Shown: positions 9,201 through 16,600 of the stretch, piece by piece
Layout: each line of letters opens with the position of its first letter
Numbering within the stretch: the first letter of the stretch is position 1
Assembly: GCA_035299505.1 (NCBI GenBank)
Contig: DATGWL010000110.1
Span: 32,735 to 96,734 of the forward strand
From: M3007 sp035299505
GTDB taxonomy: Bacteria; Bacteroidota; Bacteroidia; Chitinophagales; Saprospiraceae
Direction: 5' to 3'
Length of the DNA: 64,000 nucleotides
Program-made: the position numbers and the translations under genes
The notes under the pieces: generated by a model
Told to the model about the DNA's origin: nothing
Seen by the model: only the letters and a program-made list of their open reading frames with translations
Databases searched by the model: none

Positions 9201-9819
9201 TGATCATACCTGTTTGGGCATCCACAATGATGGTCCACAAATCAGGCGTATTGATTTGATCAATTACCATTTGCCAGCCAAGACGCACCGTGCCATTGTT
9301 GGAAAGCACGTAAGCAGCTGTCATTGGAATTTCGCTGCGTGAAATCACACCACGGTCGAATACCATGTTGCGCTCATTGATTTTATTGCGCAGGCTTGGC
9401 GTAGGGAAACCGGTAAAACCCAGCTCGGCCATAGCCAGTTCCAGAGCTCTGGCTGCACTAACTGAAGGCAGCTCAGTGTTGATACGGGTGTTCAGTTCGT
9501 TCACGAAACGGTGACCAACGTGCATGACATCGCCGTTAGGTTTTACGTGAAGTCCAAACAAACCATTGAATACCGGAATGCCGTGGTACTGTTGCTGTAC
9601 CCACACGTGGGTAACACCGTTGTGCTTGGTGCGGTATTCCCGTACCACCTTCACATCGGATACATCACTTTTTGAAAGTTCAAATTTGATCGGGTTTTCT
9701 TGTAGGAAGCGCAGCGCTGTTTCGCGAGCACTGCGACCCTGTGCAGACAGGCCCACCGCCACAAAGGCGAAAAGGGTGGTCAGCATCCAAAGACGTGTAG
9801 CTTGGAGATGTCGGTTCAT
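6274..9819 (-). CDS. Secreted M36 (fungalysin-type) metallopeptidase with PA insert, DUF11 and T9SS sorting domain
   Basis: 1181 residues. A signal peptide (about 1-26, ...AVGLSAQ) is followed by an FTP-like propeptide (about 45-180; VWVQQQYHGIPVFNGLFGLH). The M36 catalytic domain has HEFHH at 585-589 as zinc ligands and catalytic Glu, and the third ligand E611 in MGEGWSDW. A protease-associated (PA) domain is inserted before the active site at about 450-565 (DRGECEFGMKGLNVQQAGG). A DUF11 repeat follows at about 795-870, then a jelly-roll-like region containing WYVDEVEVMD. The C-terminus (ITVQPNPADVFLSI...GMYTLRIQN...KVIIK) is a T9SS type A domain. By family knowledge it is a thermolysin-like endopeptidase, here probably extracellular and used to degrade proteins for nutrition. 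It is monocistronic with its own terminator. Confidence 0.93.
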   Translation of the reverse strand: MNRHLQATRLWMLTTLFAFVAVGLSAQGRSARETALRFLQENPIKFELSKSDVSDVKVVREYRTKHNGVTHVWVQQQYHGIPVFNGLFGLHVKPNGDVMHVGHRFVNELNTRINTELPSVSAARALELAMAELGFTGFPTPSLRNKINERNMVFDRGVISRSEIPMTAAYVLSNNGTVRLGWQMVIDQINTPDLWTIIVDAQTGMISTKLNHTNYCNLGHPHRDGVTHCKESDHQAAPAAPVQAEKQSDLLMDEKYNVFALPLESPIHGNRSVVTNPADLEASPYGWLDVNGSAGGEYTYTRGNNVWAFDDSGNDDTPDPTESAQAGAGLNFDFPYDGNAEPVVNLDAAITNLFYMNNMIHDIYYRYGFDEQAGNFQVNNYGNGGQGNDEVYAQAIDGSGTNNANFSTPPDGGNGRMQMYVWDRAGGKIINVNGPAPVIGNYGGASSDGNGWGGAVTNTPVTGDVVVVSDGSASPSLGCNAPVNDVAGKIVMVDRGECEFGMKGLNVQQAGGIACIICNFEDATVGMAAGSVGAQVTIPVVMMKKSDCDLLRQFAGAGLNISIGLPNITGPAQRDGDFDNGIIAHEFHHGISNRLTGDGFSCLGNAEQMGEGWSDWASLVLTLEPGDQGGDKRGIGTFALYQETDGQGIRRYPYSTDMTIAPLTYSAVPSSAIPHGVGEVWANMLWDLHWAMIEKYGYDADINNTNSGNYRAMQLVVDGMKMQPCNPGFIDGRNAIMMADIINYNGADTCLISSVFARRGLGYLAEQGDSGSAGDGVENFDPIPTCIKELKIKKVTSTPTITPGENVSFEITVTNHKDAEATNVVVTDELPNGLTLVSASNGGTVVGGKVTWNLGSMPSGQVRTLTYTASSSSSLGSNRYFQDLLESEDEWFSNLVDLNTGEIFILQGDVFHPGSGTKAWAGRSVPLVSDFSLETTLSLTVTGAKPVLRFWHQYETEPGVDAGFLEVKDLADPLGQWQRLTKDKALRGGYDGQVQYGTFAIPFLYGFSGNSNGWKQSYFDLSDFSGKDITFRFRLGSDDNTAPTNGAWYVDEVEVMDLFNYAGEACITSGADQACTSAPEYGVIVNPATVGTKEPGQTLIPITVQPNPADVFLSITFGQTLEGEVMATLINAEGRTVLSRSVQGVGQGQVVHLNVQQVPAGMYTLRIQNAAGSSVEKVIIK

Positions 9820-10055
9820 TTGCCAGACAGAAAGATTTGGTGAAACATGATAGCAGACTTATTGGCTGCCGATGGCCGAAAAAAAGATTCGGAAGGAATC
9901 AGCAGCAGCCAAGAAGGCTGCCAAAGGTAGCACATGAAGAATTGCCTGCACAAGTAGCTGATAAAAATGTCAGAAATAGCAAAGTTGAACCCGCTGCTCA
10001 AACCTCATGAAAAAGGATATTCTGTGGATGAGACACTAGGTTAACAGCTTGTGCC

Positions 10056-10063
10056 TACCTTTG
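10056..10063 (+). promoter_or_regulatory. Candidate -7 element (TACCTTTG) upstream of prs
   Basis: TACCTTTG fits TAnnTTTG and lies 92 bp before the GTG start of prs, in the 335-bp divergent region (9820-10154) between the peptidase and prs. No clear TTTG -33 partner is seen at 19-21 bp spacing. Apart from this the region shows nothing I can name. Confidence 0.35.
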
Positions 10064-10154
10064 CACAAAAATACTGCACTTGGAACAATCGCCAGGTTAC
10101 TCCGCCTCCTCCGGTCAACATACATCTACTGATCACATACCAACCGACACCATC

Positions 10155-11090
10155 GTGCCAGAAGTCAAACTTTTTGCTTGCTCAGCATCCAAAGATCTTT
10201 CCAGGGAAATCGCCAAACAATACGACGCACCATTGGGCGACACCACCCTGGCCCGTTTCAGCGACGGTGAAATGCAGACCATCATCAATGAAAGTGTGCG
10301 TGGCTCGTACACCTTTTTCATCCAAAGCACCTGCCAGCCGCACGACAACTTCATCGAACTGTTGCTCTGGATCGACACCGCCAAAAGAGCCTCCGCAGGC
10401 TATATCACCGCGGTTGTGCCTTATTTTGGATATGCCCGCCAAGACCGTAAAGACAAACCCCGGGTACCCATCAGCGCCAAACTGATGGCCAATATGTTTA
10501 CCGCCGCAGGCGTAGACCGCATCATGACCATGGACCTGCACGCAGATCAGGTTCAGGGATTTTTTGATATTCCGGTAGACCACCTGCGTTCCGAGGCTAT
10601 TTATATTCCTTATCTGGAAAAACAAGACCTCTCCAAAGTCATTTTCGCCAGCCCGGACGTGGGTGGTGTTAAACGCGCCCGTATCTACGCCAAACACTTC
10701 GGCCGCGAACTGGTTATTTGCGATAAATACCGCACCAAAGCCAACGAAGTTGCCGCTATGACGGTTATCGGCGATGTAAAAGGCGCTGATGTTATCCTGG
10801 TAGACGACCTGGTAGACACCGCAGGCACCCTTTGCAAAGCCGCTGATGCTCTGATGGAAAAAGGCGCCAACTCCGTGCGTGCCATCTGTACTCACCCGGT
10901 ACTTTCGGGCAAAGCCTACGAAAATATTGCCAACTCCAAATTGTCTGAACTGATTGTGTGCGACACTATTCCGCTGCGCACCGACATTTCGGAGCCTAAG
11001 ATCAAGGTGCTCTCCACCGCTAATCTGTTCGCCAGGGCCATCAGAAACACAGTAGAACACAAAAGCATTGCCGCTTTGTTTCACGGATAA
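10155..11090 (+). CDS. prs: Ribose-phosphate pyrophosphokinase (PRPP synthetase)
   Basis: 311 residues from a GTG start at 10155, giving (M)PEVKLFACSASKDLSREIA, the usual start of Bacteroidota Prs and the usual length (310-315). An in-frame TTG at 10080 would add 25 Ser/Thr-rich residues not seen in the family, so I prefer GTG. It makes PRPP from ribose 5-phosphate and ATP for purine, pyrimidine, NAD, His and Trp synthesis, in the cytoplasm. Family landmarks are present: the YFGYARQDRK flexible-loop region, the DLHADQVQGFF segment, ASPDVGGVKRAR, and the PRPP-binding loop DVILVDDLVDTAGTL (the usual GGT reads AGT here). The gene stands alone with strong hairpins downstream. Confidence 0.96.
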   Translation: MPEVKLFACSASKDLSREIAKQYDAPLGDTTLARFSDGEMQTIINESVRGSYTFFIQSTCQPHDNFIELLLWIDTAKRASAGYITAVVPYFGYARQDRKDKPRVPISAKLMANMFTAAGVDRIMTMDLHADQVQGFFDIPVDHLRSEAIYIPYLEKQDLSKVIFASPDVGGVKRARIYAKHFGRELVICDKYRTKANEVAAMTVIGDVKGADVILVDDLVDTAGTLCKAADALMEKGANSVRAICTHPVLSGKAYENIANSKLSELIVCDTIPLRTDISEPKIKVLSTANLFARAIRNTVEHKSIAALFHG

Positions 11091-11132
11091 GCCCGCTTCC
11101 CGAATTTTCGCCGCCGCATCCTAAATGTCACT

Positions 11133-11174
11133 TGGGACGAAGAATACCTGCGTATATCTTCGTCCCAGTTTTCT
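11133..11174 (+). terminator. Intrinsic terminator downstream of prs (first)
   Basis: TGGGACGAAG (11133-11142) pairs with CTTCGTCCCA (11158-11167). The 10-bp perfect stem is followed by GTTTTCT and lies 42 bp after the prs stop. Confidence 0.75.
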
Positions 11175-11193
11175 CATAGTATGTTTTGATTTT

Positions 11194-11229
11194 CCTACTG
11201 CTTCCCCTTCTGGCAGTAGGATTTTTTTT
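11194..11229 (+). terminator. Second intrinsic terminator downstream of prs
   Basis: CCTACTGC (11194-11201) pairs with GCAGTAGG (11213-11220) and is followed at once by A and eight T. It is a tandem backup to the first terminator. Confidence 0.8.
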
Positions 11230-11281
11230 GAATCCTATTTCCCTTACTGGGCCCCCGCTCTTATATTTCGGTTTGGCACTT

Positions 11282-11325
11282 GAGATGAGCAGTATTTGAT
11301 TCTTCCGTTTCAATACTACTCATCT
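11282..11325. repeat. Imperfect inverted repeat in the prs-rhodanese intergenic region
   Basis: GAGATGAGcAGTATTtGA (from 11282) and TCAATACTaCTCATCTC (to 11325) pair over about 15 bp with one mismatch and one bulge, and the outer flanks (CACTT / GGGTG) extend it weakly. It has no T-run, and its function is unknown. The 361-bp gap 11091-11451 holds this element, the two terminators and otherwise nothing recognised. Confidence 0.6.
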
Positions 11326-11451
11326 CGGGTGCGGGTCGCTTTTCCCAACTATTTTTGCCGGTAATTGTTTGTACTTATGTCACTGGAGCTATTGGTTTCA
11401 GACCTATAAGGTTTTGGAAACCTTACAGAGCTGGATTCAATTACTGCTGCC

Positions 11452-11961
11452 ATGCTAAATTCCCGTTTTTTTCTTGTTGGAACTTTGCTTTTCACCTGCC
11501 AACTGGCAGCCTCTGCCCAGGTTCAAAGCGCCGCCTATCGCACCATGCTGAAAGGACTGCTCGGACACACTGTGCCTGAAATATCGGTGCAGGAAGCCGT
11601 AAAACGCCAGGAAAACAGCATCTTCCTGGATGCCCGCGAATGGCGCGAGTATGAGGTAAGCCATATTCCAGGCGCCCTTTTTGTAGGCTACGATCATTTC
11701 GACTGGAGCAATCTGGCCACTGTTCAGGACAAAAACAAACCTGTGGTGGTATATTGCGCCGTAGGGTACCGCAGCGAAAAAATCTCGGAAAAACTGCTTC
11801 AGGCCGGCTTTACCAACGTCTCCAACCTGTACGGAGGTATCTTTGAATGGGTCAATCAGGGATTTCCGGTAGTTGATAATAATGGCGCCACCCGAAAAGT
11901 GCACGCCTACAACCGGACCTGGGGAGTATGGCTTAAAAAGGGCGAAAAGGTGTATAAATAA
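11452..11961 (+). CDS. Exported rhodanese-like domain protein
   Basis: 169 residues from the ATG at 11452. A Sec signal peptide (NSRFFLVGTLLFTCQLAASAQ, about 1-23) precedes a single rhodanese domain (about 40-150). Its active-site loop CAVGYRS starts at C102, after the VVVYC strand. An upstream DAREWREYEVSHIPGA block is the typical CH2A motif (DxRxxxEYxxxHIPGA), and NLYGGIFEW is the CH2B-like end. By family knowledge the cysteine forms a persulfide and transfers sulfur or handles redox-active thiols. The signal peptide puts it in the periplasm. No operon partner is seen, and the next gene is convergent. Confidence 0.9.
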   Translation: MLNSRFFLVGTLLFTCQLAASAQVQSAAYRTMLKGLLGHTVPEISVQEAVKRQENSIFLDAREWREYEVSHIPGALFVGYDHFDWSNLATVQDKNKPVVVYCAVGYRSEKISEKLLQAGFTNVSNLYGGIFEWVNQGFPVVDNNGATRKVHAYNRTWGVWLKKGEKVYK

Positions 11962-11997
11962 ACTTCCTGCGAAAGTAGTTTGGGAGCAGGAAGTCTA

Positions 11998-12033
11998 ATA
12001 AAAAACGCCCGGTGCATTACTGCCCCGAGCGTT
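11998..12033 (-). terminator. Intrinsic terminator of the beta-barrel gene
   Basis: On the minus strand AACGCTCGG pairs with CCGGGCGTT (plus 12025-12033 and 12004-12012), a 9-bp stem with one G-U pair followed by a T-run (12003-11998). It lies 40 bp past the stop at 12073 and may also serve the convergent rhodanese gene. Confidence 0.7.
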
Positions 12034-12072
12034 CAGTCATTGTATGAACCTTATGAAAGTATACTTCCAGAC

Positions 12073-13275
12073 TTATTTCTTATTTACGTCGTTGAATTTA
12101 GGCAATTTGCCCATATCATCGTGACTCATTTTTTGACCACCAAAACGGTATGCAACCCCAACGTTTACAGAGTAGTCGGCAAAAGCAGCATCGCCATTGC
12201 GCGGAATACCATTAGCATCGTTGCCACCAGCAATATCGGCTACGCTGCGGGTACGCTTGCGATACAGCGCATAAGGCACGTTTGCGGTGAAGATGAAATT
12301 GCCGCGCTGAACCGCAACGCCGGGCTCTATAGATACTATGAAGCCGGGGCGACGGAAGCCTTTGCTGCCTCCAATGAGGTCTTTGGAAGGAATGCCCTCA
12401 GCGCGCATGCCCAATCCTACTGCAATACCTTGCTTTGGGAGCAATCCGTAGTTTACCCCAAAACGTGCCACAAACTGATCGGCCACAGAGTGGAATGCCG
12501 TGATGGAATCTACACTGGTAGAATTCGCGTTCAACACCCGGTTCACCGTATTGTTGGTTTCGCGAGGGTTAGACATGTAAAATCCGTTGAAATAGAACGC
12601 TCCACGGTCAAAAATTTGGGTAAAACCCTGCAATTCCAGGCTGATACCTACGCCGCCATCGCCTAATTGAATAGACTGGTCAACTGCTTTTACAATCACA
12701 GAATCCGTACCATCGGATGACTTACGACGGTGGAATTCATCCTGAACATTTTCGTTGCCGGTTGGCAATTTTACACCCAAACCCACAGCCAGGTTTTTGT
12801 TGTGATGTTTGGCAGGATCCAGGAGCCAGTAAGCAGCAGACAAACGCATGTCGCCAATGCCCTGAGCGCCCGTGTGGAAACGCATTTGCTCCGGATTTGC
12901 TGTTTTGCTGTTGCCGTAGTGCTCATACAGTGAAGAACGATCGTAGTAAATCAGCGGCAAATTGGCAGAAACACTCAAACGATTGGTAACGCCATAAGAA
13001 AGCCCCAGATCAAGAGAATGAGCGTCATTGATTACTTCGGTATGATTTTCCAACCGCTCTTTCTGCTCACTGTCGCTTTTGAAATGGCGAAATGATTGGA
13101 AATAACGGTATCCGGCACTTGCCTGAAACTGACCTTTTCCCAATAAAATAGAACTGGAAGAAGTTCCGGAGCATCCGCCCATCGGGCGAATAGCTACGCA
13201 GCCTTGTGCATTAACCTTAAGGTTGATCAGCATCAAAACTGCTGCAAAAGCGAACAGGGTAAATATTTTTTTCAT
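12073..13275 (-). CDS. Outer-membrane beta-barrel protein (transporter-like, unknown substrate)
   Basis: 400 residues with a signal peptide MKKIFTLFAFAAVLMLINLKVNAQ. The mature part is made of alternating amphipathic strands with aromatic ends: FQASAGYRYFQSF, LDLGLSYGVTNRLSVSANLPL, DMRLSAAYWLLD, LAVGLGVKLPTG, QGFTQIFDRGAFYFNGFYMS. It ends in VNVGVAYRFGGQ, followed by a soluble tail. The NRLSVSANLPL and GLGVKLPTG phrases occur in the MetA-pathway/phenol-degradation-like outer-membrane barrel group, so a porin or transporter role is a reasonable but unproven guess. A near-perfect long inverted repeat lies upstream, between it and the next minus-strand gene. Confidence 0.75.
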   Translation of the reverse strand: MKKIFTLFAFAAVLMLINLKVNAQGCVAIRPMGGCSGTSSSSILLGKGQFQASAGYRYFQSFRHFKSDSEQKERLENHTEVINDAHSLDLGLSYGVTNRLSVSANLPLIYYDRSSLYEHYGNSKTANPEQMRFHTGAQGIGDMRLSAAYWLLDPAKHHNKNLAVGLGVKLPTGNENVQDEFHRRKSSDGTDSVIVKAVDQSIQLGDGGVGISLELQGFTQIFDRGAFYFNGFYMSNPRETNNTVNRVLNANSTSVDSITAFHSVADQFVARFGVNYGLLPKQGIAVGLGMRAEGIPSKDLIGGSKGFRRPGFIVSIEPGVAVQRGNFIFTANVPYALYRKRTRSVADIAGGNDANGIPRNGDAAFADYSVNVGVAYRFGGQKMSHDDMGKLPKFNDVNKK

Positions 13276-13358
13276 GAGCGACAGAAGGATTTTAATGAAT
13301 GGAACACTGCAAAGATGCAGCCCTTCTGTGCGAAACCTCCTTAGAATAGGCTTAGAAT

Positions 13359-13617
13359 GACGGTGGACGGTGGACGGCTGACGGTGGACGGTGGACGATG
13401 GACGATGGACGGTGGGGTTGCGTGGGTAACTAGATCAATGTGGGTTGTCATCCCCGGTAGGGGACCTACACAAGCCCGGCTGCGAGATTATCCCCTGGCA
13501 AAGAGGATTGCCCGCAGCCGGGCTTGTGTAGGTCCCCTACCGGGGATGACAACCCACATTGATCTAGTTACCCACGCAACCCCACCGTCCATCGTCCACC
13601 GTCCACCGTCCACCGTC
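13359..13617. repeat. Very long inverted repeat (105-bp arms, one mismatch) with GGACGATGGAC-type flanks
   Basis: The left arm 13380-13484 and right arm 13513-13617 are reverse complements at 104 of 105 positions (mismatch 13398/13599), separated by 28 nt. The outer 30 bp of each arm, plus 13359-13379 on the left, are tandem copies of a GGACGRTGGAC-like unit, and the inner 75 bp are unique. The right arm ends 6 bp from the stop codon of the 1974-residue gene, so its transcript would end in a hairpin of about 105 bp. No transposase is present. It may be a non-autonomous palindromic element. Confidence 0.95.
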
Positions 13618-13623
13618 CCCCAT

Positions 13624-16600
13624 CTACCGCAACAACGTCACTTCCCCGCTTTCCCGGACGGAATTGCCGCCACACTCATAATCCAGAATCCAGACGTATA
13701 CATCAGATGGCGCAGGCTGATCGCCTATTTTACCATCCCAGCCTGCGTTGTTGCCAGACCCTTCAAATACTTTTTGTCCCCAACGATTGTATACCACCAT
13801 GGTGCGCACCACCTCTGCGCCTTCATGCGGCACTATGCGGAACAGGTCATTGGCGCTGTCTCCATTCGGGGTAAAAGCATTGGGAATGTACACTTTCTCC
13901 TGATTGCACACCAACACGCGGTATTCTGCCGAATCCTGGCAACCATTGCCATCCGTAACCACCAGAATGAATTTGGTAGAGGTATCCGGCGAAGCTATAG
14001 GATCCGGACAATTGCTGCAGCTCAACACATCCTTATCAAACGGAATCCATTCATAAGTGGCATAGTTATCGGGTGTGTTGATCACTGTACTATCACCCAC
14101 GGCAATAACCAAAGGATCTCCCTGTTCCGGAACTACCGGATTCGGCGATTCCACCACATTCACACACGTAGTAACCAAACAACCCGTTACCGGATTTTCC
14201 TCCGTACGGCAAATCCGCCCCGAAGTGGTGAATACACTGTCCAATACCTCCTTGGAACCGCCCTCACAGAATACCTCGGTTTGCTCAATATTGGTTGGAA
14301 TTACGATCAACTCCTGCGTAATAATACTATCGCAACCATTGGCCTGCTGCAATTCCAGGGTGTATACCCCGGGCACATCGGTCAGTTTACCCAGGATATC
14401 TACCGGCTGCCCCTCACAGGTGGTAAGGTCCGGCAGGGTAATTTTATCTGCAGGGAATACCGTTACCGACACCGTGCCTGTACCTGTGCATCCGCCCGCG
14501 AAGGTCACCGTTACACTGTAGGTAGAGGAGCCCGCAGGCTGCACCACCTGAATTTGCTGATTGGGCGTGCTTATGCCCGGCCCCGCCCAGTTATATACCG
14601 AACCTCCAGCCGTGGCTTCCAGTGTGGCCGGCTCGCCCTCACAAATACTCAGGCTTTCGGTTTCAATACCAAAATCGCCGCCGAACTGAATTTCAAAACG
14701 GCGCTCAATGGTACAGCCTCCTGTTTTTTCCTCCAGAACCAGGGTCACCAGCTCCCCGGCCGACACGTCCGGGCCGGGCGTAAACACCGCATTGGCACAG
14801 TTGGTACAGCTCAAACCCGTTGGCGTAAGCCAGGTATAGGTGCTGCCTGCTGTTTCAGGAGTACCCACATTGACGGTTTGTACATTACACAACCCAATAC
14901 CCTGGGTAATTACCTGATTGCCATTGAGTGGGAACACCTGATCCGCACAGGCGCAGTTCTGCTCGGCCGGAATCAACCCAATCAGACTGCAATACGCCGA
15001 AGCCGGCAGGTTGTTCAAACTACCCGTAATAGCCGATACCGTGCCGGGCGATAAAGTGCCGTTGACGGTAATTTCCGTCACTTTGGGTTCTCCGGCATCT
15101 ACCTGTCCGTTTCCATTCAGATCCTGATAAATCTGAACCAGCGGGTTGGTGGCTGTGGTTACCCCAACATTTTCCAGGCTGGCGTTGAATGAAGTTTGCC
15201 CGCCCTGCAAATTCAGCTGGAAATTGGTGATTTGCAGTTCCGGATTTTGTGGATTCAGGTTCAGCAAGGCTTCACCTGTTGCTACATAAATATCGCAAAG
15301 TTGATTGCTGGAAGGACAGAACACTTCCGTTTTTTCCCGGGTTTGCAGAATAACAAATTTATCGGCGCACCCAGCCGGATCATCGTATTGAATACTGAAA
15401 CTAAAGCTCAGCACACTGCCGGCGCCAAGCGTTTGTGGCAATGGCCACTGCAATTGCTGGCCGGAAATCACCGGCTGAGCCGTTGGTGCATTTAACCCGG
15501 GCGCGTAAGAATTGGGCACGTAAGAAGTACCCTCCGGCAAAAGCACATAAATGCTGTCGCCGCTCATCGGCACACTGTTCAGGGCAATGGTGGCGTCCAG
15601 CTTAACCGGATCATTGCAGCTGATGGCCGCCGGCAGTGTGGCAAATTGCAGGTTGGAAACCGCCATATTGCCCGGATCCACACCTTCCACCCCAATCGGA
15701 TCGCCAGGTTTACGCAGGATATTGGAATTGATTCCACAGGCCTGCACTGACTCCGCACCATAAACCGGCTGGGCATTGGCCACTACCCCACATTCAGCAA
15801 TGACCCTGAAACGAATACGCATAGCGTTCAAAGGCGACTGATCTGCTGAAATCAATCCGTTTTGACTCAGCAAATTAGAAGCCGCTTCCGGATCAAACTG
15901 CCAGATATTGCCTGGTTGCACAGCCGGATCGGGCATGTTCACAAACGGACTGCCAGCCGGGTAAGACAACTGGGCTGAGCCAGGCTGGATGCGCATGCCC
16001 GGAGGCAATTTGATGCTGGGCAAAGTATTATAAGCTGTGCCATCATTGGCGTTCGACACTTCAAATTCAAAAAATGCTGAAGGCGAACACATCGGAATCT
16101 GCTCCGGCTGGCTCACAATTACCAGTTCCAGTTCCGGTGGCTGCGGCCTGAGTTCCAGCGTTTTTACAAAAGAGCCACAGGAATTACTATTGCCGTTAAA
16201 AACAGGTGCACAATCCCATCCAAACCTAATGGTAAGCGTTACCGGTCTGCAACTCAGGTTGCGCGCATTCAAACGCAAAGCGAGCTGCTCAAAACTCAAC
16301 AAGGAGTCCAGTTGATACACTCCGCCAACCTGTGAAACTGGAATCTGAGAAGGCATTAGCAACAGTTCAACATCCGCCAGATCGCCATCCGACTCAACAG
16401 TCAGCCATGCATTCGGCGCAATCACCGAAGCATTATTCCGAAGGAAAAAGTCTATCTGAAGGTCATCTGTAGGCAGGTAATAAATATTGCTCTGCGTGAA
16501 TAATTCCAGCTTCGGGCTGCCGTTCTGGTAACCGTTCGGATTGACAATGTAGTAATCAAATTTCACCGGATTGTGAAAACACATGTTGGCATACTCCAGT

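Noticed and set aside
10182..11084. 300-codon minus-strand frame opposite prs
   Set aside because: It lies wholly within the clearly conserved PRPP synthetase gene and has no recognisable motif.
13380..15054. Plus-strand 565-codon open frame inside the 1974-residue gene region
   Set aside because: It is antisense to the T9SS type B gene, starts in the inverted repeat and encodes low-complexity Arg/His/Ile-rich sequence without domains.
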